A DNA stretch of 21,340 nucleotides from Plakobranchus ocellatus. Taxonomy: Eukaryota > Mollusca > Gastropoda > Plakobranchidae. The DNA is taken from NCBI GenBank assembly GCA_019648995.1, contig BLXT01002372.1:463361-484700 (forward strand), written 5' to 3'. The translations under genes were made by a program, and so were the position numbers. Each line of letters opens with the position of its first letter. Position 1 is the stretch's first letter. Of this stretch, positions 1 to 10,251 are shown piece after piece. The notes under the pieces are model-generated. The model worked only from the letters and a program-made list of their open reading frames with translations, was not told the DNA's origin and did no database searches.

Positions 1-155
1 TGCTTAACAGTTATGGAAGATAATTTGGTAATGGTTGAAATCTATGTAAAGATTTTGAAGATCAAATACAACCAGAATATATTTGAAAATTTAGGATAAT
101 GAGAAACTATTTTGTTGAAGCAGAAAAAGGTAGGTACAACAGAGGAAATAGTGAA

Positions 156-157
<2 letters not shown>
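1..157. other. AT-rich non-coding start of window
   Basis: I see no gene, splice-bounded block or repeat copy here. It is AT-rich DNA leading into the (GA)n tract. Confidence 0.6.
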
Positions 158-214
<57 letters not shown>

Positions 215-222
215 GAGAGAGA
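158..222. repeat. (GA)n dinucleotide microsatellite
   Basis: About 32 GA units, interrupted once by a C near 207. The Glu-Arg and Ser-Leu reading frames across it come from the repeat and are not genes. Confidence 0.97.
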
Positions 223-1215
223 TAATACTGTGTGAGGGTAGAGGAAATACTCGAAGCGAGACATGCAGAGAAAAGATTGCACATATAAAGATATAATGAT
301 CCCTACTGGCCTGAAATAAATCAATATTTCACTTTCAAATGCACAGAAAGACAAAGGTTTAAAAGAGTGAAAGCGCGTGTAATCATATCATTTGTTTACA
401 ATAACCAATTGTTACAAGCATTCATTTTTGTACTTTCTTCGTTCGTTTCATGTGCCTTTAATAGTTCTTCCTTGGTTCACTGTGTATACGATTCAGGACT
501 ATAGACAAAGAGAGTCACTGTGCCTCATTATACATGCAATATATATATAGTGATATATTCTTGCGCTTGTGATGTTCCCATAAAATATCACTATGCTAGG
601 ACTAAGATAAGCCAATACACAGCACTCTTTTTTTTAGAGAGGCCAGTAAAATAAAACATGGTAACTTGTATAGATTTAGATGAAGACAACTTTCTTGAAA
701 TACAGTACTTGGACGAAAAGGAATTTTGATCCCTATGAGAGTGAACATAGTGGGAGTTATTTTCAATACTGCTTTAACTCTAAAATGCACTTTTCAAATG
801 CGACATATATCTCCTCTGTTGTTTAAGGTGTTTTATTGAAATTGAGTATAAAAAGAATAATACCTTCTTTTCAGTTTAAAAGATGCATTGAATTAAACGA
901 TTTGGTTTGAAATGATGACAAATGGTCAATCAAATGTGCTTCCGCAAGTCATCTTGCATGAACTGGGCCCTAAGTAATTTGCATGCACTGCTGCTATGAT
1001 CCAATTTACTACAACTTCAAAATTTAATTTGTGTAAAAAGTATGTCGTTACCGCTTTTGTTAAGTGAAAATGTACTTGCATTGCATTCGAAAATTTCATT
1101 AAAAGATTTGCAATGCTCTGTGAAACTTCACTTTAAATTCGAATATGTATTGATCACTCAAGCGATCCTCTTTGCTACATTCAAACTACAATTATTCTGA
1201 TTTTTCCTCTTTCAG
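223..1215. other. AT-rich intergenic or intronic stretch
   Basis: I see no convincing coding block, RNA gene or mobile element. Open frames are short and there is no good acceptor-donor pair. A pyrimidine-rich stretch ending in cag (1202-1214) sits directly before the SINE and resembles a splice acceptor. Confidence 0.5.
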
Positions 1216-1357
1216 GAATGTTGGTGACAGTGAGTAGCGAAACCCGTTGGTATCACCAGGGACATTTCTGTCGCGGGTTCGAGCCCGGGCACTGATACCC
1301 TATGGCCTGTCGAAGTGCCTGTAAACTTGAGATCATGTTGTTATCACAGAATATACT
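1216..1357 (+). mobile_element. tRNA-derived SINE, copy 1
   Basis: The head carries a pol III B-box-like sequence, GGTTCGAGCCC, at 1276-1286. An A-box-like stretch starting TGGTGACAGTG lies at 1222-1232. The 3' part, about 1305-1357, contains GAGATCATGTTGTTATCACA, which is shared with the copies near 10.3 and 16.5 kb. The A-B spacing is near 50 bp and there is no cloverleaf, so I read it as a SINE and not a tRNA gene. The ends were set by comparing the three copies by eye and are approximate. The copy is diverged and probably inactive. Confidence 0.65.
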
Positions 1358-1860
1358 AAAAATCAAACTTATCTTCTGTTATCATTGTAAGGAATAGGTT
1401 AACAAATTATGCTTGCTAATTCATCGATATAATTAAGTGGCGCTTCATTATTTTATTGCTTTAAGGGTAATATTTCACAGATAGTCATCCTTTTTTATTT
1501 TAAAGTTTAGAAACTGAAAAAAACCAGTGATTGAAGAATTATTTTCCAAAAAACCTAACTTTCATCCATTTAGTATAAACCTACTTTATTGACTGTAATC
1601 ATTATAGGAAAGAATAGCTTTTAAAAACAACTTAAGAAGCTATTTAAAAATGAACAAAACTCGGTAACAGAAACCACTAACCACAATGGCTTTTGTAATA
1701 TTTATATATTTATTACAGTAAAAACACATTTTATTGCAAATTTATATTCTGTCATGCACCAAGTGATTTCCATCCCATATTACAAAACTGCTCTTTTGCG
1801 CTGAGTATCCTACCCAAAGGAAGACGTAGAAGCATATCCTTCATTACAAAAATAGCGTTA
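1358..1860. other. AT-rich stretch without recognised features
   Basis: I see no coding block or repeat copy apart from short A and T runs. Confidence 0.5.
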
Positions 1861-2090
1861 AAAATTTAGTGTGGCTTGTTCTACGCAATAATTACATGTA
1901 TTTGATACAGATGTTTATTACGGATTGTTAGAGGGCTTAATCAATGTGAGACTAGAAGTAAACCCTTAGGAACGTAAGTGGCGATAAAATTTAGTATGTT
2001 TTATTCTACATAGCGTAAACATGTTTTTCATGCAGATAATTTTCTGTGGATCGTTAAAAGGCACAATCAATGTAAGACAGGAGATGAAAA
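1861..2090. repeat. Diverged tandem duplication, two units of about 125 bp
   Basis: Unit 1 starts at 1861 and unit 2 at 1986, each with aaaatttag. The units then match in order: ttctac, an acatgt or acatgttt stretch, a cagat stretch, ggattgttag against ggatcgttaa, then caatgtgagac against caatgtaagac. Many substitutions separate them, so the duplication is old. I could not see a third unit on either side. No function is suggested. Confidence 0.6.
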
Positions 2091-3873
2091 TACCATACGA
2101 ATGGTAGTTTTCCAAAATTTGGTAACTGCACTTTAGAAACTTTCAAGTTATAACGTTTTAAAAATATCACTTCAACAAAGCTAAAGTGAATCTTATTATT
2201 TTTAAAGCCTTCATCATTCATCAATGATAGCAATTATAATAAATGTTATGGTTTGGTTTAAAAAAACCCTAGGGGTGAAAATATAGAATTTGAAAAGAAA
2301 TGTAATCCTCTCATAATAAAGTATCGAGTTTTGAAAAATTCAGGCTTCATACGTATTTTGAATCGTTTCAAACAAGTGATGTACAGGCGTTTTATGAATA
2401 TATAAACAAACAGCATGTTAATTCTCAGCAAACCCATTCTGTAAAAACAAATATCCTTCCGCGCATAGTTTTGAAAATAGATAAATCGATGAGATGCACA
2501 GACTTTTTCTTCATATATCTATTCCAATTGCTCAACATTCAGTTAACTTTGAAATTAAGTGTACCATGAGTTATGTTCGTAGAAATCGATACTGATATTT
2601 TACAAAACTGACTAACATTTCTAATGAGTATTTACCAAAAAGTTTGCTTAAAAAGACAAAAAAAAGAAGAAAAAAAACACAGCTCATGTTTTATTTTATT
2701 TTTTTCTTCTAGAATGCTTCGTATTAAACAACAAGAATAACGTACTCTCAGGATATTTCATTGGTCTTTAGACGTGTTTGATGCACAATGGGTATTCAAA
2801 ACGGCTAGTAAAATATAAGAATATGGTAAAAAAAAAAAAAAAAGTGCCATCTTACGATCAAAACTAAGTCGCCGGTTTAAAATATGGTTATCTTTATTTT
2901 TTAAAAAATATGTATTACTATCGACATTTAAAAATAATTATAAGCTTCGACGTTTTAATTTGCACTTAAGTCGATGGACTACAAGGTTTCGAATTAGTCT
3001 TCTGTCTAGTTCTTTCGTCTCTATCTTCTCATTTTTGCTCATCAAGCTTTATCAGATCAAAAAGAACCGAAATATTTGCGGATACTATAGAGCATCCTGG
3101 ATAAAAAAATAATTTCATCGCATTTTAGGCAGTAAGTCTAATGCAAAAGTGCACCAATTTTAACGTGATGTAGCTGCAGCATTTTTAAAGTGGAAAGTTT
3201 TTCTTTATACTTTATTTTTATTCATATAGAAATCGCACAAGGGAAACAAAAATTGACATTTTCAAAGTGTTACACATCGTTAAAAAAAAAGATACTTGTA
3301 CATGACAAGAATTAAATTTTAGTAATTGAGCTAGGCCAAAAAAAATAAACAGGGTGGGTGAAAAAAAATATAGACCTTATAACGGATATAGGTTTTTTTT
3401 TTCTTTTTTTTCTTTTTTTCATTTGAAGTAGCATTTTCTCAAAAATAGTGGAAAAGGAAAATTTTAACAATCGTAAGCGATTAAACCGGAACAACTTTGA
3501 GCGCGAAGGAAAAAGGGGCATTGAAAGTTGGTGCGTAAATTTCAGAGAGGAATGATTAAAACCAAAAATGGATTTGACTATGTAGAACATGCTGTTTTAT
3601 GATCAAAACTATCTCGCGGGTTTAGTTTGAGACCCCTGTCTATGATACAAGTTTACAGGCAAGTGCAGTTCGGTTACTTTATAAGATCACCTGCGTTTTG
3701 ATCCTTTCTTTTCATAAAACAATTGACAAAAAATAGAAACTTTTAGATCTAAATTCGAGATATTTTTCACTCAAAACAATATCTTTATAGAGAGGACAAT
3801 TGGGAAAACCTAGATTTAACACTTTTCTCAATTTTTTTTCGTAATAAGATGAACTACAAACATGCAGAGAAGA
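2091..3873. other. AT-rich stretch with faint dispersed repeats
   Basis: No gene is recognised. Similar short segments occur at 2851-2880 and 3596-3624 (gatcaaaact followed by a cgggttta-like end), and at 3480-3600 and 4490-4640. They suggest fragments of an old dispersed repeat. Long A and T runs are frequent. The minus-strand open frame at 3312-3590 is rich in Lys, Arg, Phe and homopolymers and is not convincing as protein. Confidence 0.4.
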
Positions 3874-4042
3874 CTAATTAATTTGAAAAGATCCGCCTCT
3901 CTCCCATATGATAGACATTTCTGTTACTACAAGTTTGCATTTTGCTTCACACGAGACATGTGGCTGTCCATTTGTGTCACCAGCGCCCGGTATAGATATA
4001 TTGAATACAAACTGGTGAAACAATTTATCTGGTTTAAAGAAT
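3874..4042 (-). CDS. Possible minus-strand exon, short Ig-like pattern
   Basis: On the minus strand a good acceptor, a pyrimidine tract ending ccttttag, stands before base 4042. It opens into 55 codons and then TAG at 3876-3874. The translation includes HVSCEAKC and, 15 residues after the first Cys, the Trp of MSIIWERGG. That C-to-W spacing and the following hydrophilic turn resemble the B-C strand region of an immunoglobulin-like domain. The resemblance is weak, with no second half of the domain visible. The opposite strand is also open here for 80 codons, so one of the two is chance. The incoming phase needs two bases from an upstream exon, which I did not find. Confidence 0.25.
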
Positions 4043-5350
4043 CTAAAAGGGAAATGACTGTCTATTTAGAATCGTCGTATATCTCTGATTTCGAAAGGGT
4101 TTAGTCTAAGTCAGTCTATTATTATGTCCCTTGCATCACGATATATTAGAACTAGATTTATTCCATTAAAAAAATGCACTAGAAGCATCGATTTTAGAGA
4201 AATTGGATTATAATACATTTAAGCAATATGTAGGCATGATTGTACATATCTTCTTATAATGGAGCCAAGCTCAAACATTTAATGCCTATACACATTTTTT
4301 TTTTCTGGGGCGTCAATAAAATTCACAAAAATATAGATATGATACCACAGATCATGCCATTTTATGTGGACATATTTTAAAATCTCAAAGTTGTTTACTG
4401 ATTTACAAAACGATATTTTATAACCTTATTCAAACACTGTGAAGCTGGCAAAACAAAATATGCAGGTAGACATTTTGATCACAATAATGTTCCGGAACTT
4501 TGTACGCCGCAAGTGAAAGCTAAAGGGAAAAAACAGCATTAAGTGGTGCGCAACTTTTGTGTTCTTGAGAATATCTTTAAGTGAAATGTTAAAATTCAGC
4601 AATGGGTTTGGCTAGTATATCTTAATACCTAAACTTATAGGATTGAAGGCCTTATAACATCATAGTGCATTTTTTAAACAAAGGATACAATATTTATCTA
4701 GAATTACACCGGTAGAGATAAATGTTAAATAAATAATGCAGCGTGTGATGAACTATTCACATTGGCCCGTGCTTGATTTACCTAAAAAAAAAGGAAAAGA
4801 AAAAATATTTCGAATACTTCTGTGATAAACAACCAAAGACTTAAGACATGAAGAGCAAAAAAATTGAAAACATTGCATTTGGCATTACCCAATAATTGTT
4901 AAACTGAAAATACAAATTCGAAACACACAAAAAATTTAGGAAAAAAATATGACACTTTCTGATCTGCAGATTTGTCAGATAAACAGTCATTGCATACCGT
5001 GTTTTATGCAAAATTATCCTTGCAGAGCAAAAGTGGTCCAGATTTTAAAGGACAGGACGCCTATTACAACTCGTTTCCATATTTATTAAAGAGAGACACG
5101 TGTAATAATTAGAGAATTACTCTAAACACTTTTTATTACTTTCGAAAATTAATATTTTTATTGTTAAATTTAAGAATACACAGAGAATAAACAAAGTTAA
5201 TACCTATATTTATTTCCAAAAATACAGATAATCCTTTTTTGTTGACAACTGATATCTTGCTCAGACAGACATTTAATGATTGCATTTACTAACAAAGTTC
5301 ACATAAGAAATACAAATGGATAGCCACATAAGTGCTCAGACTCTCATATT
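4043..5350. other. AT-rich stretch without recognised genes
   Basis: I see no splice-bounded block, RNA gene or mobile-element protein. Segment 4490-4640 resembles 3480-3600 in order and spacing of short words, which suggests an old repeat. Confidence 0.45.
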
Positions 5351-5351
5351 C

Positions 5352-5398
5352 GCGCACATACACACATATATCTCTTTATATGCACACACACATACACT
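5352..5398. repeat. Imperfect (CA/TA)n microsatellite
   Basis: Alternating CACATA, CACACA and TATATC words form a degenerate dinucleotide repeat. Confidence 0.85.
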
Positions 5399-5520
5399 AG
5401 GTTAACTTGTAAAATCATGGGTAATGACATTGACAGTAATTTTAATGAAGTTGTTCATAAAAATGTTCCCCTTATTTTTTTCTTCTTTTACACTTAGAAG
5501 AGAGCCCGTGTTTTCCCGGT

Positions 5521-5567
5521 GGTGAGTGTGTGTGTGTGTGTGTGTAAAAAAAGGGGGGGGGGGGGCG
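5521..5567. repeat. (GT)n followed by A-run and G-run
   Basis: A GT repeat (about 5525-5545), then seven A, then about thirteen G. The composite low-complexity block produces spurious Val-Cys and His-Thr frames on the two strands. Confidence 0.93.
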
Positions 5568-5612
5568 TGTGTAGCTCCACAAACACAAGAAAAAACTCCT
5601 GCGCGCAAAACA

Positions 5613-6011
5613 TCATTGACACCAAAGATGTGAATGTGAAGAAGATCGAATTGTACGAACAAATGTTTTGTCCAAGATCCCTTGCATTAATCTCAGTAAG
5701 AGTTTGAATAGGGACCAGTCAATCAAGAAATACATGTAGATGTCATTGAGGCTTATGCGGACTGCATTGTTGCGTTGTAAATGTCTACACGACGCCCCAA
5801 AGATGCTATTGGAATTGACACTAAGGCAGTGCAGATAACGAGCAGTCGACACTCTAATAAATCTTATTTGGCGACAATTAGACGCTCGAAGATCAGCTAC
5901 CGTGAAAATGACATATGGGCTGTCAAAATGACATGTGGGCATTGACGTCTTGTCAGTTAGAATCAAAGAAATCCACCATTGAAACAATTGTATTGGCGTA
6001 ACTGACCGCAT
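5613..6011 (-). CDS. Unrecognised 132-codon ORF in a GC-richer island
   Basis: This is the longest open frame outside low-complexity DNA apart from the (ACY)n shadow. It runs from an ATG at 6011 without repeats or homopolymers, and its base composition is less AT-rich than the surroundings. The protein has scattered Cys and Arg, a hydrophobic stretch near residues 92-104 (IYMYFLIDWSLFKLLL) and no motif I recognise. A near-perfect 20-bp doublet at 5905-5944 lies inside it. I see no clear splice signals or polyadenylation context. It may be a real exon, a relic of an unknown repeat or chance. Confidence 0.2.
   Translation of the reverse strand: MRSVTPIQLFQWWISLILTDKTSMPTCHFDSPYVIFTVADLRASNCRQIRFIRVSTARYLHCLSVNSNSIFGASCRHLQRNNAVRISLNDIYMYFLIDWSLFKLLLRLMQGILDKTFVRTIRSSSHSHLWCQ
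5905..5944. repeat. 20-bp direct doublet
   Basis: The words aaaatgacatatgggctgtc and aaaatgacatgtgggcattg are adjacent and differ at only a few bases. Confidence 0.7.
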
Positions 6012-6054
6012 GGACCTAGATTTTTTTTTTTAATCACCGTGTCAATGCAAAGAA

Positions 6055-7540
6055 ATGGTAGTATTTTTTAATGCTTTCATTTCACAATGCAAGGTGCATT
6101 TAGAACAGATATCTTGCAGAAGAGCACAATCCCTTGGACTATTTGGGTTTCTTGGGTCAAGCTGCTCTCGCCTGTATACTAATGTAGTGGAACGAAAGAG
6201 TGTCTATGGTCCTTGTATTATAGAGTTCATAGTGGAACAAAATTAGACGAGACAAGACTCCGATGGTCATTGCCTCAACAGCTTAAAAAACACAGGGAAG
6301 ATGAATGCTGTGTCAGGGCAACCCAATAAGATAGGCTTTCTCAAGGTGTGTACCAAAACTATGGCACAAGAGGTGCTATAAACAAATCATGGGAAAAAAA
6401 ATCAAACGAATTGCTATCGTAACCCACTTGTTAACTCCAATAAAAACATTTGCTTTGAAAATCTCTTTATTCGATTCATATTACAGCATCTAATTAATGT
6501 CATATTTTATATCCAAGTAAATCGTTTCTTTAAAATGAAGGTCGTCCAGACGTAAAAGCTTCTTTGCCACCCTCAGAACAAAATAAATGAATTTATGAAA
6601 AAATTCAAGCACAGGCAACTTTTTGATGCTTAATAACATATGGAATGTTTACTACTACTCTTGACGAGGTTCCACAACGGACCTCAGAAAACCAAACAAT
6701 AACATGGTAACTTTCAATATGAAAAGTTTACGTTCTCATCTGTGAATAACGTCCACCTTATTGGTAGAAATTTCAATTAAAAAAAAAAAAAACAAAAAAA
6801 AAAAACCAATGAAACTAACTTTGATGAAAAAAAAAAGGTTAATGCTATTTTATAACAATGCAAGGTAGATTTGTGTAAATGTGACCAAGGTTGGAAAGAT
6901 CTCGTATAACTGGGTAAATTATTCTGTAACAATTTTCTCCAAAACATGTTAATCTATTATTTTTTTTTTCAACATCTGAACAAAATAAGGTATTATAAAT
7001 CGATGGACAGAAAATTGAAAACTGACGATCGATATCTGCCTAAGAAATCAATAATGAGACGTTTGTGTACATATTTCAAAATGGATCTCGTATTGAAATA
7101 AAAGTGGTGATCGTAAATTGCATAAGGCAAAAAAAAAATATATAGAATTGGTACTATTAGCAAGAAATAAAGTAATAATGTCTGTAAGATAACCTCACAT
7201 ATTGTTCATCTTTGATATAAATCTGTTTCAGGTGCTCAAGAATAACACAGGGACTAGAACAGTTTATGGTTAAAAAACAAAAAGACCAGAATAGAAATAG
7301 AATCAACACACCAGAAAAATATTACAGTCAGTAGCAGGTCAGGAAAAATCATATTTTCAAACTTAAAAAAAAAAAAACCTTTACGCCTATTAAGAATAAT
7401 AGTAATAAATGAAGAACTTGTAGGAAATATATCTACTGCAATAAAACTGAATATATAATAGAAACATTCAAATAATTTTTAAAATTGATAACCGCAGAAT
7501 CCATCGCCCCAAAGGGCATTTGTATAACATTTACTATTTC
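6055..7540. other. Stretch without recognised genes
   Basis: 6055-6370 is slightly GC-richer and open on the plus strand for 63 codons (6055-6246), with no motif or clear splice borders. 6780-6830, 6960-6970 and 7365-7378 are A or T runs. I recognise no mobile element. Confidence 0.4.
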
Positions 7541-7544
7541 TCAG

Positions 7545-7654
7545 TTATGTGCATGAAGATCCATAGCGCTGTAGATTGTCCATCCTCGGAGAGTCTAGAT
7601 GCTTCACGGTAATCAACTCAAATGAACTAGGAGAATGACAGATAAGTCGTTCCG
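7545..7654 (-). CDS. Minus-strand gene model, candidate last exon
   Basis: A strong acceptor, with the pyrimidine tract ctccctttctcctgag, precedes base 7654 on the minus strand. The exon begins CG, which completes a codon with the single T left by the exon at 8420-8487. It then runs 35 codons to TAA at 7547-7545. Only this of the three frames stays open that far, and it is the one the upstream exon predicts. The peptide is polar, with Ser, Arg and two Cys (ERLICHSPSSFEL near the start), and no domain is recognised. A weaker internal donor (accgtgaag) would allow further splicing. No AATAAA was found close downstream, so the terminal status is uncertain. Confidence 0.4.
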
Positions 7655-8056
7655 CTCAGGAGAAAGGGAGCATGTCTAGATGTCTTTCAAGAGAGAAACG
7701 TCCACATCTCCTGCATACAGTTCAAAGGTCAGATCCATTACTTTGGACAAAGATTTTATTTTTTCAAATAGTTTGAATAGGAGACATGAGATCTTTAAGA
7801 TCAGTTAAGATGAATTTCGATGTTTATTGATTTTTTGTTATTGTTTCTCTGATCCAAATAAATAATCTATCTACTTAATTTTACACAATTATTAATATCT
7901 TATTGATTTTTTAACTTATGTGTCCAGCCTTATTTGGATCACAGGAAAGAAAACAAAACCAGGATAGCGAAAAGTTTAATTTTCGTAGAATTGTTAATGA
8001 ATAATAATATTTTTTAAAACAAACAATTTACCAAGACAAGACGATTTGTACTTTTG

Positions 8057-8115
8057 TAAATAAATAAATAAATAAAATAAATAAATAGATAAATAAATAA
8101 ATGAATAAATAAAAA
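8057..8115. repeat. (AAAT)n microsatellite
   Basis: About fourteen TAAA units with a few interruptions (gata, gaat). Confidence 0.95.
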
Positions 8116-8159
8116 TGCGAGACTTTAGAAGATTTCTTGCTTTTAGTGAATACCTGTGG

Positions 8160-8400
8160 CAAAAGAGGGCACACCGTTTTTTTTTTCTGTTGCTTTTTTT
8201 TTTAATTGGAGAGATCTAGTAACGATACATAAACCGAATATTGTTTTGAATGGTTTAGCGACAATTACCCATGAAATGAAAAAAAAACAAAAAAAAAACA
8301 AAAAAAAAAAAACCTAGTAAAAACAGGATAATCAAAATAATTTAGATGGCAAGAAATTTATGCCTTTGTACGAATTTGAAATTATTGCTATGGGGTGTGA
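8160..8400. other. Homopolymer-rich intronic stretch
   Basis: It contains T runs (8179-8187, 8194-8203) and A runs (8279-8311) and no coding block. In the minus-strand gene model it lies inside the intron between 8420 and 7654. Confidence 0.4.
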
Positions 8401-8419
8401 TTAGAATTGAGCAGCTCAC

Positions 8420-8487
8420 ATTTGTGTGGAAGTTTGTCTCCATCCTCAGAGCTCTTTGCACAGAATGCTTTCATTGAGACCCATAGC
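8420..8487 (-). CDS. Minus-strand gene model, internal exon
   Basis: The acceptor is excellent (acctttatcctgctcag on the minus strand) and the donor is gtgagc at 8419-8414. The 68-bp block takes one base to complete the CA left by the exon at 8871-8937, giving Gln. It then reads 22 codons and leaves T. The other two frames have stops, so the phase agreement is informative. The peptide starts LWVSMKAFCAKSSEDGDK; one Cys and an acidic turn are visible and no family is recognised. Confidence 0.45.
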
Positions 8488-8870
8488 CTGAGCAGGATAA
8501 AGGTATGTGCAAGGTCAAGAGACACTTTCGAAAAAAATATATGTACATGGCACATTGAAAACCAAAGAACCGAATAGTTTCTTTACGCGATTTCTTGGAG
8601 ATGAAATAATTTTTTTTTTTTTTTTAAATAATGATTGACTTAACAGACGGTATCAAGTGCTATTTTAAAAATTGTAAAGATTAAAATTAATAATATTGTA
8701 AATTTTATGAGCGTTTCCTTGAGAAAATTATTCCATGTCATATAAAATAATACAATGAATTCAGCGCCATTGTTGAAGGGAATAATGAGGCGTCTTAGTT
8801 ATGTCAAAAAAATGTGGTAGGCTAACAAAATAGAAGCTTTGGATATGATGTTTGAAATCATAAAACTCAC

Positions 8871-8937
8871 TGTCCAGTTTCGTCTGGACCTTCAAAGCTA
8901 TTATTCTGACAGAGTGCGTTATTGGCATCAATGGATG
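8871..8937 (-). CDS. Minus-strand gene model, internal exon
   Basis: Borders are a pyrimidine-rich acceptor (ctcctttcttctgtag) before 8937 and a gtgagt donor at 8870-8865. The 67-bp exon needs one incoming base, the G left by the exon at 9332-9365, which makes Ala. It reads 21 codons (SIDANNALCQNNSFEGPDE and two more) and leaves CA. The composition, rich in Asn, Asp, Glu and Gly with one Cys, suits a secreted or extracellular segment, but this is only an impression. No family is recognised. Confidence 0.45.
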
Positions 8938-9331
8938 CTACAGAAGAAAGGAGCAGAAAGAAGAAATGTTCATTAACATAAAGTGGAATTATTTCTATGC
9001 GAGATAAAAATGTATGATGAACAAAGTAATGAATAAAGCAATGAATTACATACGACATTGTGATTCCTATTCAAAGAGATTTATTTTGAACCAGAAAAAG
9101 ACATTTCGACCAAAAGAGGGGAAAAAAACCGAACAATTCAAAAAAATACATTTGAAAAAAGAAATGATTATCATTATTACAATAACAAAAAAGAAGCACT
9201 AATAATATGCTTTTGATACTTTTGACTCATTAGGCATAAATTATACCACGATGCTGTTATAACTGTTGGAGGTGCTTTGTAAGCCGAACCCTGGATGGCA
9301 AAGGCTATTAGCAGAGATATTTGCATCAGAC

Positions 9332-9365
9332 CTGTAAAATCGCATAGGGCGGAATCAAACGTTAT
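9332..9365 (-). CDS. Minus-strand gene model, 34-bp micro-exon
   Basis: The acceptor gcttttggctctttcag is strong and lies downstream of a long C-rich tract. The donor acag/gtctga is acceptable but weaker. In phase 0 it reads ITFDSALCDFT and leaves G, which joins the exon at 8871-8937 in frame. The frame also stays open past the donor for about 50 codons, so a longer exon with another donor (such as gtataa near 9250) is possible. FDSALCDF loosely recalls the start of a MAM domain, but nothing after it supports that. Confidence 0.35.
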
Positions 9366-9394
9366 CTGAAAGAGCCAAAAGCATAGGCATTTAA

Positions 9395-9433
9395 GGAAGG
9401 GGAGGGGGGAGGGGGGGGGGTTGTTTTTTTTTA
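9395..9433. repeat. G-rich run followed by T-run
   Basis: Four or more G runs (4, 6 and 10 or more Gs) are separated by single A bases, followed by tt, g and a T run. On the minus strand this is a C-rich polypyrimidine tract about 30 bases upstream of the acceptor at 9366. It could form a G-quadruplex on the plus strand. Confidence 0.9.
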
Positions 9434-9647
9434 AGTACGCACAACTTCTAAAGTTCAAGTTTCAAAGTAACAGTTAGAAACTAATGTTAAGTCACATTAA
9501 AGCTCCATGAAATTTAAATTTGAAATCCAGTCTCTTCATCTGCCTCACACTTGCCACGCTTAGAATAAAAAAAAAAAAAGAAGATCAGGCATGAGACCAA
9601 AGTCATTGTTCTCATTCATTTTACTTTCGTTAAGTGTCTCGAGATGT

Positions 9648-9935
9648 TTATGTGGAGACTTTGAAAATGCAATTCATCCATGAGACTGTCAGGGCATTCT
9701 TGCCTTTACACTGTCGACCAGCACATCCGTCTCTATCGGACCTCACGGGCAACAAAGTTTGCAAAGAGCTGATGGCTCTGCGTGTGAAAGTGTTGACTGT
9801 GTGATAGTCATGTGCAGTGTCATCAGTGAGCATCGTGATGAACTGCCAATGTACCTGTCCTTCAGGATCCCTGTCAAAGGCCACCGCCGAGTTCACAGTT
9901 ATATGCTTTAAGTCGAATGGGCATTCTTCACTAAG
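9648..9935 (-). pseudogene. Relic of a transposase-like invertebrate protein family
   Basis: On the minus strand the frame is open from after a TAG near 9936 to TAA at 9650-9648. It reads like part of a repetitive protein family that I recall from cnidarian and mollusc genomes: a stretch MLTDDTAHDYHTVNTF, then about 25 residues, then DGCAGRQCKGKNAL. In intact relatives, as I remember them, these are S-D-D-x-x-H-D-x-H-x-V and S-D-G-C-A-x-Q-Y-K-x-K. Here the second motif is altered (an extra residue inside AGRQCK), and the expected following region is not visible. There is no splice border at the break. I take it as a decayed insertion inside an intron of the minus-strand gene model. The transposon superfamily is unknown to me. 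Confidence 0.4.
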
Positions 9936-9959
9936 CTATCAAAGGTGGCTTTGATGTTG

Positions 9960-10250
9960 TAAAGTTAACTACATCAACATCTGACCTATGATTTGACAAT
10001 AGAATTTTCATCACCAATGTAGCTAAACTTGTTTTCATTAATTAAAGTATAGAAAACAGTAACGTAGATCTATCAAAATGGTTTAGTTTTAGGTGGTTGA
10101 TTAGCATGTATGAGTTTACTTACAATCGTCTATCTTATTTTTTCGTGTGACATGAAGTATACATATAATACCTGGCTGCATGTAGAATTTCAATCCTTTG
10201 TACTGCCTATATTGCCAGTAGGCAGTGGATAGGGCTAATGCTGACGGATT
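9960..10250. other. AT-rich intronic stretch
   Basis: No gene is recognised. A consensus donor on the minus strand (gtaagt at 10118-10113) closes a block back to an acceptor near 10176 that is open in one frame for about 17 codons. It does not fit the phases of the neighbouring exons. An 8-bp inverted repeat, actgccta and taggcagt (10202-10226), adjoins the SINE. Confidence 0.35.
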
Positions 10251-10251
10251 G

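Noticed and set aside
91-354. Ser-Leu and Glu-Arg ORFs across the GA repeat
   Set aside because: They are translations of a dinucleotide microsatellite on either strand.
1216-1300. A functional tRNA gene
   Set aside because: A B-box-like word is present, but the acceptor and anticodon stems do not form, and two further diverged copies with the same body show it is a SINE.
3312-3590. 92-codon minus-strand ORF
   Set aside because: Lys/Arg and Phe runs come from T and A homopolymers; there are no splice borders or motifs.
7232-7273. Plus-strand last exon after tctgtttcag
   Set aside because: The acceptor is good, but only 13 codons precede the TAA and no upstream partner exon was seen.
8057-8115. 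SINE or LINE tail
   Set aside because: The (AAAT)n repeat has no recognisable element attached on either side.
9332-9365. MAM domain start (FDSALCDF)
   Set aside because: The following residues in the spliced model lack the Trp and second Cys expected of MAM domains.
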